From Solanum dulcamara (lineage: Eukaryota; Streptophyta; Magnoliopsida; Solanales; Solanaceae), in NCBI RefSeq assembly GCF_947179165.1, contig NC_077243.1, positions 53,682,001 to 53,746,000 on the forward strand: a DNA stretch of 64,000 bases, given 5' to 3'. The position numbers and the translations under genes are program-made. Every line of letters starts with the position of its first letter. Position 1 is the stretch's first letter. Positions 1-10,714 of the stretch are shown here, piece by piece. The notes below the pieces were generated by a model. That model was not told the DNA's origin. It was given only the letters and a program-made list of their open reading frames with translations, and searched no databases.

Positions 1-1756
1 TTGATAGAGTGACAGCATTCAGAGACTGTTTGGAAGGGGAAAGCTCTAGTTCTTTAATTTTGGAGTGTGCTAATTGGCCTATGGGTAGGCTATAACTTTC
101 CTCTCCTTAGATTACGCTCAATAATGTGAATGATTTTTGATTAGTTGGAATTTGGGCTGGGTACCTATTGAATCATTCATAGGTATTTCAAAATCATGTT
201 TTAGGCCTATTTTCGAGAATTATCCGGTATCTGTGAGAATGTTATTTTCCATTGTTGATCATCCATGCCTCGTGATATATTTGAATACTTGGTTTCTTAT
301 TTATTTGGAGTATGTTTGGCCTTATTCTAGGTTAGACTAGTGTTCGCCTTAGAAATGTATTATTAGGACTCGATAAGCCTTAGTTTTGCTCCGACGTCTC
401 TTCGTCCGGCCTAGATCCTTCTAGGCTTGTGTAGTAGACCTGAGTCTGATAGTTTGGGCCTTTGCTAGCGGTACTCTTGCTCTGACGACATTCTATCCTT
501 ACTCCCCTGATTCTGTTGCTTTGTGAGTTTTGACGGCGATACCAAGTTCCGTTCTACCATTTAAGATTGGTTTTGGGTTCAACCTAGATGGTTTCATTGA
601 ATGGCTAGGTATGAATATTGTTCAACAAATATTTATGAGTATAGATCATTGGGAACATTTGCAGTAGCTATATTGGCACTTTCGATGAGCATCCAGATTC
701 AAGCTCTGGTCTTGATCATAATGATACTTTTGAAGAACATGGGGTTAGAGGTTTAGACTCGATCACTTGGATACATATGAAGAGTATTCTGTTAGAGGCC
801 TAGCTTCAGTTACTTAGATACTTATGATTGGTTGCTTTGGTACTTCTGGTGAGCATTTGGTTAGAGATCCGGCATCAGTTACTTTGGTACATCTAATCAG
901 TTGCTTTGGTATTCTGGTGAACATCTAATTAGAGGTCTGGCCTCCATACTATCAGATTCTACTAGTTTGATTTGAGGTTCTGGTTCTACATTCTATGGTA
1001 TTAGGTTCTCAGGTTCAGTTCTTGGTAGTTATAGCTATTTTGTGTACTTGTCGGGCTTATGGGGGTCCATTCGAGTTTTATTCAAACTTGCGCATGAGTT
1101 TACCTTTTGGGCTTATGAGGGCCCAGTTAGGTGTAGTTATCTTGTAGATTACTTTAGTCAGGGTCTTTTCTACACTCGTGTATATCTCATTACTTTACTT
1201 TAGGCTTCTGTTCGTGACCTTTTTCTATTCTATTCCTTCTTTTTATATTTCTTTTACATTTCAGACTCAGTAGGGATTAGATGCTTACTGGGTACCTATT
1301 ATCTTGCTACGCGTAGTACACTCTGCATCTATTTTTGGGATGCAGGTCTGATCACCAGTGGCTAGTGTTGATTCGAGCTTGCAGTAGTCTGATCTAGATA
1401 CGGGGGTGAGCACTTGGCATTTTAAACTCTTTCGGTCTACAACTGTATATATTTGACTAGTCTTTTATCTTTGAGATAAGTCTTGTTTTTGTGGTCCACT
1501 TTTGGGAGTTGTACCCTTTTATTTAGTCAGCTCTGTACTTGTGACTTCCAAGTTCTTGGAGGGGTCATTTTGTATATATATATTTTGGCTTGTTTCTGCT
1601 TACCTATCTTGTTTATCCAATGTATCTTTAAATTGCTTACACTTGTTTAGTTTCTACTCTTAAACCCCATTAGTTGTTGTTCCATGTTACCAGTTGGCTT
1701 ACATACTGGTGGGTTATATCAGGTGCTATCATGACTCGAGAAGTCAGTTTGTGACA
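1..1756 (+). repeat. Gypsy LTR (family A), left end outside the window
   Basis: The segment from base 1 resembles 4427-6062 throughout: both have a GACAG..GGCAGC..TTTGGAAGGG-type start, a conserved block about one TACC-rich stretch, a GGGCTTATGGGGG motif, and a terminal segment ending GGTGCTATCATGAC followed about 20 bases later by GTGACA or GTGATA. The right edge at 1756 (GTGACA) fits an LTR 3' terminus. No PBS follows it, so this copy is a solo LTR or the 3' LTR of an element lying mostly outside the window. The short reading frame at 137-340 has no family resemblance and is not called as a gene. Confidence 0.65.
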
Positions 1757-2365
1757 TGTGTTTAAAACACATGCATGCATTACTATTGAGTTGACTTTAT
1801 TTCAGTCTATCTTAATAGTTATTCACTTAGATCTTTATGTTCAGTTTTAGCCAGTGGTTTCACTCAGTTATTTTACAGACCTTACATTCCATATACTGAC
1901 GCCATTCAATATTACATCATTTTATGATACAGATTTAGGTACTCATGATAGCAGGCGCATCATTAAGACTACTTTTATCCAGCTTTGGTGAGACCTCGTT
2001 AATTTCAGAAGGCTCCAATATATCTTGAGTATTAATTAATGGTATATATTATTAGTAGAGTATTTAGGTAGCCTGGGGTCTTGTCGCCATAACCTAACTT
2101 CAGTATTTTAGAGGCTTCATAGATAAGTTAGTCTAGTTATAACTTTCTACATTGTTTTACAAATATATATATATTATTTAGATTTTCAGTTCTTTAAATA
2201 AAGCATTTGAGTTTGGTTCTAAAGTTATTGCATGCTCATCTTTTAAAATCTTCTGCGTAATTAGTATAACATTCAGTACAATAGTAAGTTAGTCCAAGGA
2301 TTCACTTGGGATCAACAATGATACTAAGTGCAGAACATGCCAGGGTGTAGGCTCGGGGAGTGACA
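1757..2365 (+). repeat. 3' part of a Gypsy 5' LTR, cut on its left by family-A LTR
   Basis: This piece ends in GGGGAGTGACA immediately before a PBS-like sequence, so 2365 is an LTR 3' end. Its interior resembles the U5-side part of the E1 LTR near 8935-9240: the CATACTGACG..CCATT and CATTTTATGATACAG blocks, a GCTTCATAGA block, and a long AT-rich stretch. The 5' part of this LTR is missing, replaced by the family-A LTR that ends at 1756. Confidence 0.6.
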
Positions 2366-2369
2366 AACC

Positions 2370-2381
2370 TAGTATCAGAGC
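2370..2381 (+). other. Primer-binding site (initiator tRNA-Met type)
   Basis: TAGTATCAGAGC differs by one base from the usual TGGTATCAGAGC complement of the plant initiator tRNA-Met 3' end. It lies five bases after the LTR end, the expected place for minus-strand primer binding in Ty3/Gypsy elements. Confidence 0.75.
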
Positions 2382-2420
2382 ACATAGTTCAAGTTCCATA
2401 GAGTGTCTATGAAGCCATGT

Positions 2421-2467
2421 TAGTAGTATCTTATTTATGGATGTGAAGGCCCCACTTCTATAAATAA
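2421..2467 (+). other. Retroelement leader motif and hairpin with GGCC loop
   Basis: A TAGTAGTATCTT block (2421-2432) leads into a hairpin: bases 2431-2445 pair with 2453-2467 with 13 Watson-Crick pairs, one G-T pair and one mismatch, leaving a 7-base loop AAGGCCC that contains the palindrome GGCC. The same arrangement occurs after the PBS in E1, E2 and E3 in this window. The position suggests an RNA dimerisation or packaging element; this is an inference. Confidence 0.55.
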
Positions 2468-2617
2468 GGAACTATGAACATTTATGAAAAGTTTCTCCTT
2501 CTTTCATACTCTAGATCGTACAACAAAGTTGTTCCCTAATAAATATATATCGATCAGTGTATTCCTCCAAATCCTCTAGCTATTCCTCATCTTTAAGGTG
2601 CCAAAAAGAGTAGAGTT
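2468..2617 (+). other. Leader-to-pol deletion junction
   Basis: The sequence passes from leader-type sequence (TTTATGAAAAGTTTC..CTTCTTTCATACTC, shared with the E1 leader) to the C-terminal part of integrase within about 150 bases. Gag, protease, reverse transcriptase, RNase H and most of integrase are therefore missing from this copy. No gene is visible here. Confidence 0.55.
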
Positions 2618-3273
2618 AATAATAGTTATTACTCTAGCACCCAAATGACGCCTTTTGAAGCATTGTATGAGAGGAGATGTAAGTCCCCGGTGGGATGGTT
2701 TGAAGTTGGTAAGATATCCTTGATTGGTCCAGATTTGGTTATCGATGCTATGGAGAAGGTAAGACTCATAAGGGAGAGGTTGAAGATGTCTCAAAGTCAT
2801 TAAAATTCCTATTCCGATGTTATAAAAGGAGAGCTTGAATTTAAAGTGGGTGATTGGGTCTATTTGAAGGTTTCACTCATGAAGGGTGTAATGTATTTTG
2901 GAATGAAAGGGAAATTGAGTCCTAGGTACGTTGGACCTTACAACATATTGAAACGTGTTGGTAAGGTGTCTTATTAGTTAGATCTGCCACTTGAGTTAGC
3001 TATGGTTCACCTGGTGTTTCATGTATCTATGTTGAGGGAGTTCATGGGTGATCCAAACTCCATTGTTCCATTGAAAGATAATGTTGAGGAGAATTTTACT
3101 TATGAAGAAGTTTTGATGGAAATTTTAGACCAGCAATTTAAGAAGCTAAGGAATAAAGAAGTTGCGTCCGTCAAAGTATTATGGATGAATCAACAAGTAG
3201 AAAGTGCTACTTAGGAGGCAGAGGCGGATATGATGAAAGTATACTCGTACCTCTTTCCCTCTACTCAGGCCTA
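2618..3273 (+). pseudogene. Ty3/Gypsy integrase C-terminus and chromodomain-type tail, decayed
   Basis: The frame starting NNSYYSS and running through MTPFEALYERRCKSPVGW is the end of a Gypsy integrase core. It is followed by the DLEFKVGDWVYLKV block of the GPY/F region, the FHVSMLREF block, and a chromodomain-like ending (YEEVLMEILDQQ, LRNKEVASVKVLW). In-frame stops near 2801, 2817, 2974 and 3212 break it. The natural stop is at 3271-3273, followed about 230 bases later by a polypurine tract, which is the normal order at the 3' end of a Gypsy pol gene. It belongs to the internally deleted element whose PBS is at 2370. It cannot make a working integrase. Confidence 0.8.
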
Positions 3274-3507
3274 AAGTAGTAAGATGTTCTTACTCAAGCC
3301 AGTTGAACTCTTACGTATTCAGTTCCTCCTATGTCATTCATATGCATGCATGTTCATGAAAAGTAGATTTAAAGTTATGATTTTATGCTAAGTGGAAGTT
3401 TGCATGTCCCATGCATTTAAGATATCATCATTTTCATGTTGGGTTGCTAGTCCTCGTGCCCTGTCCTTTTCTGTGCCAATAAGTCTTATTCGAGGATGAA
3501 TTTTCCC
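3274..3507 (+). other. 3' non-coding part of a deleted Gypsy element
   Basis: Nothing coding is visible. The last part contains TTCGAGGATGAATT, a motif also found just upstream of the PPT in E1, E2 and E3 (see findings). Confidence 0.5.
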
Positions 3508-3519
3508 AAGGGAGAGATA
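3508..3519 (+). other. Polypurine tract before a 3' LTR
   Basis: AAGGGAGAGATA immediately precedes a TGTAAGACCC LTR start at 3521. The same PPT is found in E3 on the minus strand. It would prime plus-strand DNA synthesis. Confidence 0.7.
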
Positions 3520-3520
3520 T

Positions 3521-3607
3521 TGTAAGACCCAAAAAATATGAAAGGTCCTAAACCAAAGAACCAAGGATGAATTTTTAGAAAATTGCAGAAACTGGCATCA
3601 GAATAAA
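3521..3607 (+). repeat. Truncated start of a 3' LTR
   Basis: The TGTAAGACCC start directly follows the PPT. LTR-like sequence continues for fewer than 90 bases and then changes abruptly into an integrase reading frame of another copy, so the LTR was cut by insertion or rearrangement. Confidence 0.55.
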
Positions 3608-4084
3608 ACTTCCTATGGTTTTGAAGATTATGCTAAGTTGTATGTTCGTGAGTTGGTAAGACTTCATGGTGTACCTTTGTCTATCACATCGGATCAAGGT
3701 ACACAATTCATTTCAAACTTTTGGATGTCGTTTCAAAATGGTCTTGGTATAAAGGTTAAGTTAAGTACCGCTTTTCACTCTCAAACCGACGGTCAAGCCA
3801 AAAGAACGATCCAAACTTTAGAGAATATGCTAAGGGCATGTGTTATTGATTTCAAAGGGATTTGGGATGAATATTTTCCATTTATTGAGTTTACCTATAA
3901 TAATAGTTATCACTCTAGCATTCAAAGAACGCCTTTCAAAGCATTATATGGGAGGAGATATAGGTCCCTGGTGGGATGGTTTGAAGTTGGTGAGATAGTC
4001 TTGATTGGTCCAAATTTGGTTATCGATGCTATGGAGAAAGTAATAATCATAAGGGAGGGGTTTAAGATAGCTCAGAGTCGTTGA
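3608..4084 (+). pseudogene. Ty3/Gypsy integrase core fragment
   Basis: An open frame covers much of the integrase catalytic core: YAKLYVRELVRLHGVP, then ITSDQGTQF, carrying the second acidic residue of the DDE triad. It continues with AFHSQTDGQAKRTIQTLENM, where the third acidic residue is the E of LEN, and the YNNSYHSS..PF block. The first catalytic Asp and the HHCC zinc-binding domain lie upstream and are missing; the GPY/F and chromodomain parts downstream are also missing. The frame ends at a stop right after IAQSR. It is a rearranged fragment from a different copy from the 2618-3273 remnant, since the two overlap in protein content. Confidence 0.85.
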
Positions 4085-6062
4085 GGCTAAGTTGTAGGAG
4101 TTTTTTGCAAGGAACGTCATGGCATAATTCTTTTTAAATGCGAGAGTTTCATCTTTGAGAAATCACTGATTTAAGATTCTTCCATGTTCATTCTTTTAGC
4201 TCGAATTATAGGTTTTCCATTGCATGATCGACTCATTTTATTTTTCCAACCTCGCGTTGTGTTGTAAATTGATCTTGAGCTTGGGGTGCTACTTAGTTTC
4301 TATTTTTGGGGTTCATTTCAAAATTTCGGACATTGGTCCCACATTTCCCATCTTAGACTGCGAAATTGGTCCATCACCAAAAATTATAAAATTAGTGTCT
4401 AACGACCATAATGACGTTGTGATTTTTTTTGACAGTGTGGCAGCGTTTCGAGGTTGTTTAGAAGGGAAAAGCTCCACCACAGTGATTTGGAGTATGCGTG
4501 TTCATCCTAGAGGTAGGCTATGACTTTTCTTTCTTTAGATTGAGTTGGAATATGTGAAATCATGTTGATATTATTGGAATTTGAGTTGGGTAGCTTGTTT
4601 TAATATCTTAGGTGTTAGATATCATGTTTTAGGATTTTATTGGGGTTTTTAGGTAATTGAAAGCATGTGACCCTTTCTGTTAATTGTTAGTATTGTGGAG
4701 TATGCTGGTCTTAGTGTAGGTTGTAGACTTGCTTTAGATGCTCTGGCGTCGCTCCGGCGGGCGTAGATCCTTATAAAATAATGTAGTAAGGTAGTGCCTG
4801 GTGGTTTGGCCTCAGCTAGGCGGTAACCTTGCTTTTATGAATACCCTTTTCCATACCTCGATATGATTGCAACTTTCGAGATGCATCGATGATACTAGAC
4901 TTTGTGATCATTTTGCTTTTGCTCTAGTGCAAGCTTTGGCAGTATATCAGTTAATTTATTGGGAAGAGGATTCTCGGGACTATTAGTATCCAGTTGGAAA
5001 GGAAAATATTCAGCACCATAGGATAAATTATCTGTGAGCCTCCGGGTACCCAACCTCAGCCTCTACCGTCTTTCTAGTATGATGAGCATCTGAGTACCCA
5101 GCCCTGGCCTCGATTGTACCAATATGTAAAGGCGATTATCCAAGTACCCAACCTCGGCCTCGACCATACTGATGTATTATGATGAGCATCTGGGTACCTA
5201 ATACCGGCCTTGTCCATATTGAATATCTGGGCGAGCATCTGGGTCCTAGTCTGGCCTCGACCCCTAGAACTTTCCTAGTTCATCAATTCTGGGTTCAGAA
5301 ATTACACAGTTCTTTGGTTCTTCGTATCATAGATTCTTGGTTCCTAGACTTGGTAGTTTTAACTATTCTGTTTACTCGGAGGGCTTATGGGGGTTCATCC
5401 GGCTTTTTATTTAAACTTACACATGAGTGTCCCGGCTTAGCTTATGGGGGCCCAGTTAGGTGTAGTCCTCTTAGGTAGTACCGTCTCTACTTAGATGCTT
5501 ATCATGATTTCCATTTAGGATTATTCCTCTTTTTCATATTGTTTTTTCCTTTTCTACTTAGTGGCCTATGATTCCTATTGGGTACCTGTTATCTTAGTAC
5601 TCATAATGCACTCTGTATCTACTTTCGTGATGCAACACTAAGCACCAGCTACCATCGTGGATAGATCAGGCCTGTTGCAGTTAGTTTGGAGAAAAGCGTG
5701 AGCACTTGACGTTTTGGGATCATATCAATCTCCTTCAGTATGGATGACCCATTTTTTTTACCTTTTTGAGACTAGCCAATTGATATATATATATATTCGG
5801 TCCATTTTTGGGACTTGTACTCATATTTGTTTTTGTAGTAGCTCTGTACTTGTGACCTCTAGGTTCTAGAAGGGATCTTTAGTTTTATATATCAGGTTTT
5901 GGTTTTGTTTTCGCTTATTTATTTTGACTATGTTAGGATTGTCCATTCATGATTAGTTTCTACCCTCAAACCCATTACTTGTCATTCCGGGTTTATGGGT
6001 TGGCTTACCTACTAATGGGTTATAGTAGGTGCTATCATGACCTGAAAAATTAGGTCGTGATA
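4085..6062 (+). repeat. Gypsy LTR (family A), second copy; left edge uncertain
   Basis: From about 4427 this region parallels the LTR at the left edge of the window (GACAGTGTGGCAGC onward; the GGCTTATGGGGG block near 5400; the TACTCATAATGCACTCTGTATCT block near 5600). It ends GGTGCTATCATGACC..GTCGTGATA at 6062, one transition away from the expected GTGACA. Bases 4085-4426 are likely the 5' part of the same LTR but no terminal TGT start could be fixed. Host coding sequence follows directly. The short open frames at 4224-4523 and 5179-5478 lie inside the LTR and have no recognisable protein signature. Confidence 0.55.
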
Positions 6063-6235
6063 AATCAAGAATTGATATGATCTCAAAATCAATAAAAACA
6101 AAAGCATTCAAGAAACAAAAGACAACAAAAGTATTCCAAAAGGGTGATGAAGTTGAAATGGCAAGTCTAGTAGATGGCTTCATAGGTTCTTACTACAATG
6201 CAACTATTGTCACTTCCGTTGGCAGTTATCATTAT
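6063..6235 (+). pseudogene. Agenet-domain protein, 5' half (interrupted by E1)
   Basis: The frame contains FQKGDEVEMASLVDGF, the start of a plant Agenet (Tudor-like, DUF724-type) domain, followed by YYNATIVTSVGSYHY. It stays open from the LTR edge at about 6062 to the E1 boundary at 6235, and the last codon ends exactly at 6235. Agenet proteins are plant chromatin- or RNA-associated proteins whose Tudor-like folds bind modified peptides; the role of this one is unknown. A Met is available at 6077, but the natural start may lie upstream and have been removed by the LTR ending at 6062. The Lys-rich leader (SKSIKTKAFKKQKTTK) is not diagnostic. The rest of the gene is at 23727-24029. Confidence 0.75.
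6231..6235. repeat. Left TSD of E1 (ATTAT)
   Basis: ATTAT precedes the TGTGACACCC start of the E1 5' LTR and is repeated at 23722-23726 after the 3' LTR. Five base pairs is the standard Ty3/Gypsy duplication. Confidence 0.92.
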
Positions 6236-6641
6236 TGTGACACCCCAGAATTTTTTTCGCAAAGACTCAAATATTTCTTCACGTGTGGGTAGACTCGAGA
6301 CTGGAGGACTTGTAATTCTACACATGAGTTAGTATTAATTCCTAAGTATTTGAAGTGTGTTAGATGTGTTTAGGGGTCATAAGGGATCTCTAACACCAAG
6401 TCGAGTCCAAAGAACTCCAATCGATTAAGTTTTCAGACGAGTTAGTATAAGGTTCAACTTCAAATGACCATATCTCCTAGGATATAAAGAACTGGGTGGC
6501 CCACGACCTACCAAATTAAAGGTACTTGAGTCTTCCTTTCAACTCCACCAAGATTTCAATTTTTGGAGTTCGGATTCAAAAGTTATGTCCATCTTACTAC
6601 AGACTAGTACTGCAGGAATTTCAGGCCTGGGCAAAATTTAG

Positions 6642-6795
6642 GCTTGGCGCTCCAGTGGCGCCCCACGCCACTATAGTGCCAGAAAACAACCTCAGTCATT
6701 TGGGGTTTGGTGCGATTCGCCACTATTAGATGTGCAGGGTTTTAAGCCTATTTTGGCTTGGCGCCGCAGTGGCGCGACGCGCCACTATAGCACCA
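6642..6795. repeat. Triplicated GC-rich palindromic motif in the E1 5' LTR
   Basis: Three nearby units in otherwise AT-rich sequence share the form GGCGC..GCGCCACTATAG, at about 6642-6680, 6700-6727 and 6756-6795. They lie 60-215 bases upstream of the TATA box. The 3' LTR has the same three units (20879-21030), and a similar triplet occurs in the unrelated-looking solo LTR at 46661-46780. Confidence 0.6.
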
Positions 6796-6856
6796 ACAAG
6801 GTTTTTGCCCAGTTTTTCAGATTTTTGAAGAGGGGCAACTTGGACTTTTCCCTAAT

Positions 6857-6864
6857 TATATATA
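6857..6864 (+). promoter_or_regulatory. Candidate LTR TATA box (E1 5' LTR)
   Basis: TATATATA followed by CCCTATC, in a pyrimidine-rich context, and then a long CT-rich leader. It is preserved in the 3' LTR at 21094-21101. It is the most promoter-like sequence in the LTR; the transcription start has not been shown. Confidence 0.45.
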
Positions 6865-9498
6865 CCCTATCCTTGAAAGTTTTGGGACCATTTTTCAGTC
6901 CTCCCTCTCTCTAAAAAGCCCTACAATTTTCCCTCTCTTCTTCTTCTTCTTCTTCTTTTCCAAATCCTTCTCCAACAAAGATTGTCTTCAAGAGCTTCAA
7001 GAATTCAAGCCTTCCATTGAAGACCTAACATCAAGGTTTCTTTAAAGTCTTCAAACAAGGTATGTAAGGCTAACCTAAAATATGGATTGAGTTCTTCCAT
7101 ATTCCCATAGATGTGTTGGATAGGAGTTGTGAAAGAGTTGAACCTTCTAAGAAGGTTTTCTTGAAAGTTTTCCTAAACTATAGAATGTTTTTAGATACTA
7201 TTGGTTGGTTGATGATTTGAATGACTTGAGTTACTAAATAGTTATATTTCATATTATTAACTACAAATGTATCTTTGTATATAGATTTATAGATGTTGAT
7301 GATATTCTTGAGTTGAGTTTTGTTGAGTGTATGGATTCATATTTCATTCACATGAACCCAAGATGAGATTTCTTTGGTCATAATTTGTCTTGAGTTGAGA
7401 TGGATGGTTTTGTGTATATGTGTATTGATTGGAATGAAAAGAATGAATTGGATAGTTAAGAATGTCCTTTTGCTTCCATAAATTAAACATAGGACTAAAA
7501 TAAGGATTTTGGAGTAGATGTTTGACAATTGATGTGATGATAATGTTTGATGATGATGATGATGTGATGATGATGTTTGATGATGATGTGAATAATGGTA
7601 TTTGACGATGATATGAATGGAGAGGTTATGTTGATGAGCATGTTGTGTGATGAAGTGGATTGGAGTCTAATGCGATTTTGTGGTATGTGATGTGCATAAT
7701 TTGAGTTGATTCGACTCTTAGGAATATTTTGAAAATAAATGATCTTTTGAGGAGGAGATTTAAATAAATTATTTGTGAACCTTTTTGCATAAACTATTTA
7801 CACACTATTTTGAGTCTAAAGAATTATTAGTTTCATCTATGATTTAAAAAGAGTTTAAGCATGAGTTGAGTTTGAAAAGTCTTTTAATTATTTTGAACAT
7901 GAGTATTTTGAGTATAAATGAGTTGAACATTTTTACATTAAAATGTCTATTTTGAGGTAGAGTTGAGGAGTTGAAATTATATTTTAAATGCATACAATAT
8001 TTTCTACATCCATTGAGTTTAGATGGTATCAATTTAAAGAGAAGAGTTTGATGATTTGAGATGAGTCGATTTGAAAGAAGGTCCAATGAGGCCAAATTTG
8101 ATTTGAGTTTTGAAAAGAGTCCAATGAGACTAAATGAGTTGATTTGAAAGAGTCCAATGAGACTAAATGAGTATTTTGAGTATTTTACTCACTTGATAGA
8201 TATGAGCATATTGAGTCTTGGGAGGAGTATCGAGCACCGAATTGGGTAAGAGTATAGTCCATACTCGAACCAATAAACTACGTCGCCAAACATAGGAGGG
8301 GATGGAACCGTTAAAGTCGGATGCTTCCCATTTTATTGTCCTGACATTATAGGACTTGGTTGGATTGGATCCATGATTGGTTGATTCGTTCATACCCTGG
8401 CAAGGTATGAACGGATGTGGAAACAACGTCGGCTTGTTGTACTATCACTCGCTCATATGGTGATGGTTGTCGATTAGAGAAACTCCCAATTGAATGGATT
8501 GTTCTTGATATAATTTATCTGAATGTGATTGTTGATGATTGAGTTGAATTATAAAACATTGCATAGTTTAATTTGCATAGTTATTGAGTTGAGTCCTTTG
8601 AGTTGATTGTTGAGTTGATTTTATATGATTGGATTAGGTGATGTGTGATGGATTGGATTATATTATATGTTATTCGATAGTGTACGATTGAAAGGTATAT
8701 GATTTGATTGGATCGGATCGTATATGACCGGATTAAACTGATTGTATACTATTGGATTGAATTGGATGGTATACGATTTGATTGAACTGTATTATGTATG
8801 ATTGTATTGGATTTTATGATGTGTGATTGGTCTTTGTCTAAAAATGTATTCTTACTTTAGACTTATGACGCCTTATTTGAGTCTCTCTTATCTTTCTGAT
8901 TTGGAGATATTGGACCAACGTTATTCATCGTTGAGGTATGTTTCATTCTGCCATATTACATACTCATACATTCCATGTACTGACATCCATTTGGACCTGC
9001 ATCATTTCATGATGCAGAGACAGGTTTAAGAGATCGTCAATAGAAGCACCATTGAGGATCTATACACACTCAGCGTATTGGTGAGTTCTTCCCTACATCC
9101 GGAGGACACCGCTTATATTATTCTTGCATCGAGTTAGCCCTTTTCATTTTGAATTGAGGTAGCCATGAACATGTCATTAGTACCAATTAGATAGTAGTGA
9201 TAGATGCTTCATAGACTAGATAGTGAAGGGTCGATTGAGTATTTCTTTCCTTACATTATTCTTGTCAAACTATTTTTAATGACAAATATTAGAGTTGATT
9301 TGTTGGCCCATGGCCTTTATTCTTTCAGTTAGATCGATGTTTTGAGTTGCCCACCAAATATTCTCTTTATTGTTTTTTGTGTTCTGCTGATTGAATGAAT
9401 GAACGGATGTGTGATCAGCTATGTGGTTCGTTTGGGAGCCAGAAATGGTTTCTGAGTGCGGGTTACATCTAAGGTACCTTCTCGGGGCGTGACAAACA

Positions 9499-9510
9499 TC
9501 GTATCAGAGC
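9499..9510 (+). other. E1 primer-binding site
   Basis: TCGTATCAGAGC matches TGGTATCAGAGC (initiator tRNA-Met complement) at 11 of 12 positions, four bases after the LTR end at 9494. Confidence 0.8.
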
Positions 9511-9550
9511 ACAGAGTTCAAGTGTCCTAGGGAGTCTATGAAGCTATGTC

Positions 9551-9597
9551 AAGTAGAGTCTTGATTATGGGTGTGGTGTGCACCACACTTATAATCA
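9551..9597 (+). other. E1 leader motif and long hairpin with GTGCAC apex
   Basis: AAGTAGAGTCTT (9551-9562) is followed by a 16-pair stem: 9562-9577 pairs with 9582-9597, with two G-T pairs and no mismatch. Palindrome GTGCAC (9578-9583) is at the apex. The arrangement and sequence are shared with E2 and E3. Its location after the PBS, in a non-coding element, argues that the RNA structure itself is kept. Confidence 0.65.
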
Positions 9598-10155
9598 GGA
9601 GGCTATAGGACATTAAGAATTTGTTTCCCTTCTTTCATATTCTGAGTTCGTGCGATAGAGTTTAACTCTATGAATGTTCCCTTCTAATTCGTGCGTTGCT
9701 CAAATCCATTTGACTACCCCTCATACTCAAGGTAGTTGAAACGGTAGATATGAGATTCTTGTTGATGAGTTAAGATAAAGTCTTGAGGAAGGGAAGAGAA
9801 GGCACAAGGCTTGAGAGGAGCCGATTACTGTGCTTAACTCTATTGATTTGGAAGAATGTACTCTCATTCGTATGGATCGTGCGTTGAGTTAGAGCGAGAT
9901 GTATCCTAGAATCTTATCACTACATCTTGATTCGAATGTCACCTTCGAGGGGGAAGTTGCATATCTGAGTGATAAGTTTTACTATTAAAGGGAATATGGT
10001 TTGAGGTATAGTGAGCTATGGTTGGTAGAATGATTGTAGAGGTAGGAAGAGGGAGTTAGAGGAGTAGAACTGAAGTAGTAAGAATGGTGGTTGATTGAGG
10101 CCTACAACTAGAGTGGAGTATCTATAGGGTGAGTAATGAGGTGTAATAAATGATT
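9598..10155 (+). other. E1 internal region, left part, no gene seen
   Basis: The first 70 bases match the E3 leader (GGAGGCTATAGGACATTAAGAA and TTCTGAGTTCGTGCGA). The rest has no open frame of note and no Gag-like signature. Confidence 0.6.
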
Positions 10156-10160
10156 GTGAT
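10156..10160. repeat. Left TSD of E2 (GTGAT)
   Basis: GTGAT precedes the TGTTATACTCC LTR start and is repeated at 19453-19457 after the 3' LTR. Confidence 0.92.
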
Positions 10161-10508
10161 TGTTATACTCCATACCTTTATGCTTTGGAACGTCTTCTTA
10201 AGCTTCTTGAAAGATGTCCCGTGACCCAAATTATCTATAACATGATTAAATAACTCTAAGGAAGGGAGGACGTGATGCCCCTTAAGAATGAAGGTTGGAA
10301 ATAGGTCTATAAGGATTTGAAACGAATTGGAGGCCAAAATAACAAGTCGTAGGACTCGAATTACTTACGTAAGCTACCAACTTGGATGACTTACATAACT
10401 AAGCCACTGGAGTACATGTTGAGCTTACGTAGCAAGGATTACATGGGCTCCTAAAGTAAGACAAGATTACGAACCCACGGGAGAGGCGGAAGGAGGCGTA
10501 GCACCTAC

Positions 10509-10584
10509 TCGGAAGCAGGTGATGCACCTACTTTGACTAAGTAGGTGATGCACCTACTTGGACTAAGTAGGTGACGCACCTACT
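10509..10584. repeat. Three tandem palindromes (AAGTAGGTG..CACCTACTT)
   Basis: Three consecutive units read AGGTG, then ATG or ACG, then CACCTACT; the last two are near-perfect 21-base inverted repeats separated by GGACT. They lie just upstream of a CACGTG-core palindrome and a TATA-like sequence. A related unit is in the inverted solo LTR near 18616-18650. Such palindromes could bind a dimeric transcription factor or form cruciforms; neither is shown. Confidence 0.6.
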
Positions 10585-10655
10585 TGAGGTGGGTCCCACA
10601 CCGCCATATGGTAGCCTTGGAGGCTAGGTATGGATTCGTGGCCCAATAAGGGCTT

Positions 10656-10714
10656 GACACGTGTCACCCTTAGGGGATGACATGTGGCACTTCCTAAGGA
10701 ACCATATATATGTA
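10656..10714 (+). promoter_or_regulatory. Candidate E2 LTR promoter: G-box-like palindrome and TATA
   Basis: GACACGTGTC (10656-10665) has the CACGTG G-box core bound by plant bHLH and bZIP factors. TATATATGTA begins at 10705, 40 bases downstream. A second GACACGTGTC-type site is in the solo LTR near 18462. The 3' LTR of E2 has lost this whole segment. Confidence 0.45.

Larger units (their letters stand above)
6236..9494 (+). repeat. E1 5' LTR
   Basis: Starts TGTGACACCC and ends CGGGGCGTGACA. Contents in order: three GC-rich palindromic GCCACTATAG-type motifs (6642-6795), a TATATATA box at 6857, a (CTT)n tract near 6936-6958, GATGAT microsatellite sequence near 7550-7600, a degenerate GATTGGATT-rich stretch (about 8630-8830), and a conserved U5-side segment (8930-9494) shared with E3. 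Reading frames inside it (for example 7844-8095 and 8163-8426 on the minus strand) recur in the other LTR only because the DNA is repeated; they show no protein family. Confidence 0.93.

Noticed and set aside
4224..5478. Two 99-codon open frames at 4224-4523 and 5179-5478
   Set aside because: They lie inside a decayed LTR, are not preserved in the related LTR at 1-1756, and show no domain.
7844..8426. Minus-strand frames 7844-8095 and 8163-8426, conserved at 22072-22654
   Set aside because: Their apparent conservation is only LTR identity; the sequence is low-complexity and has no protein signature.
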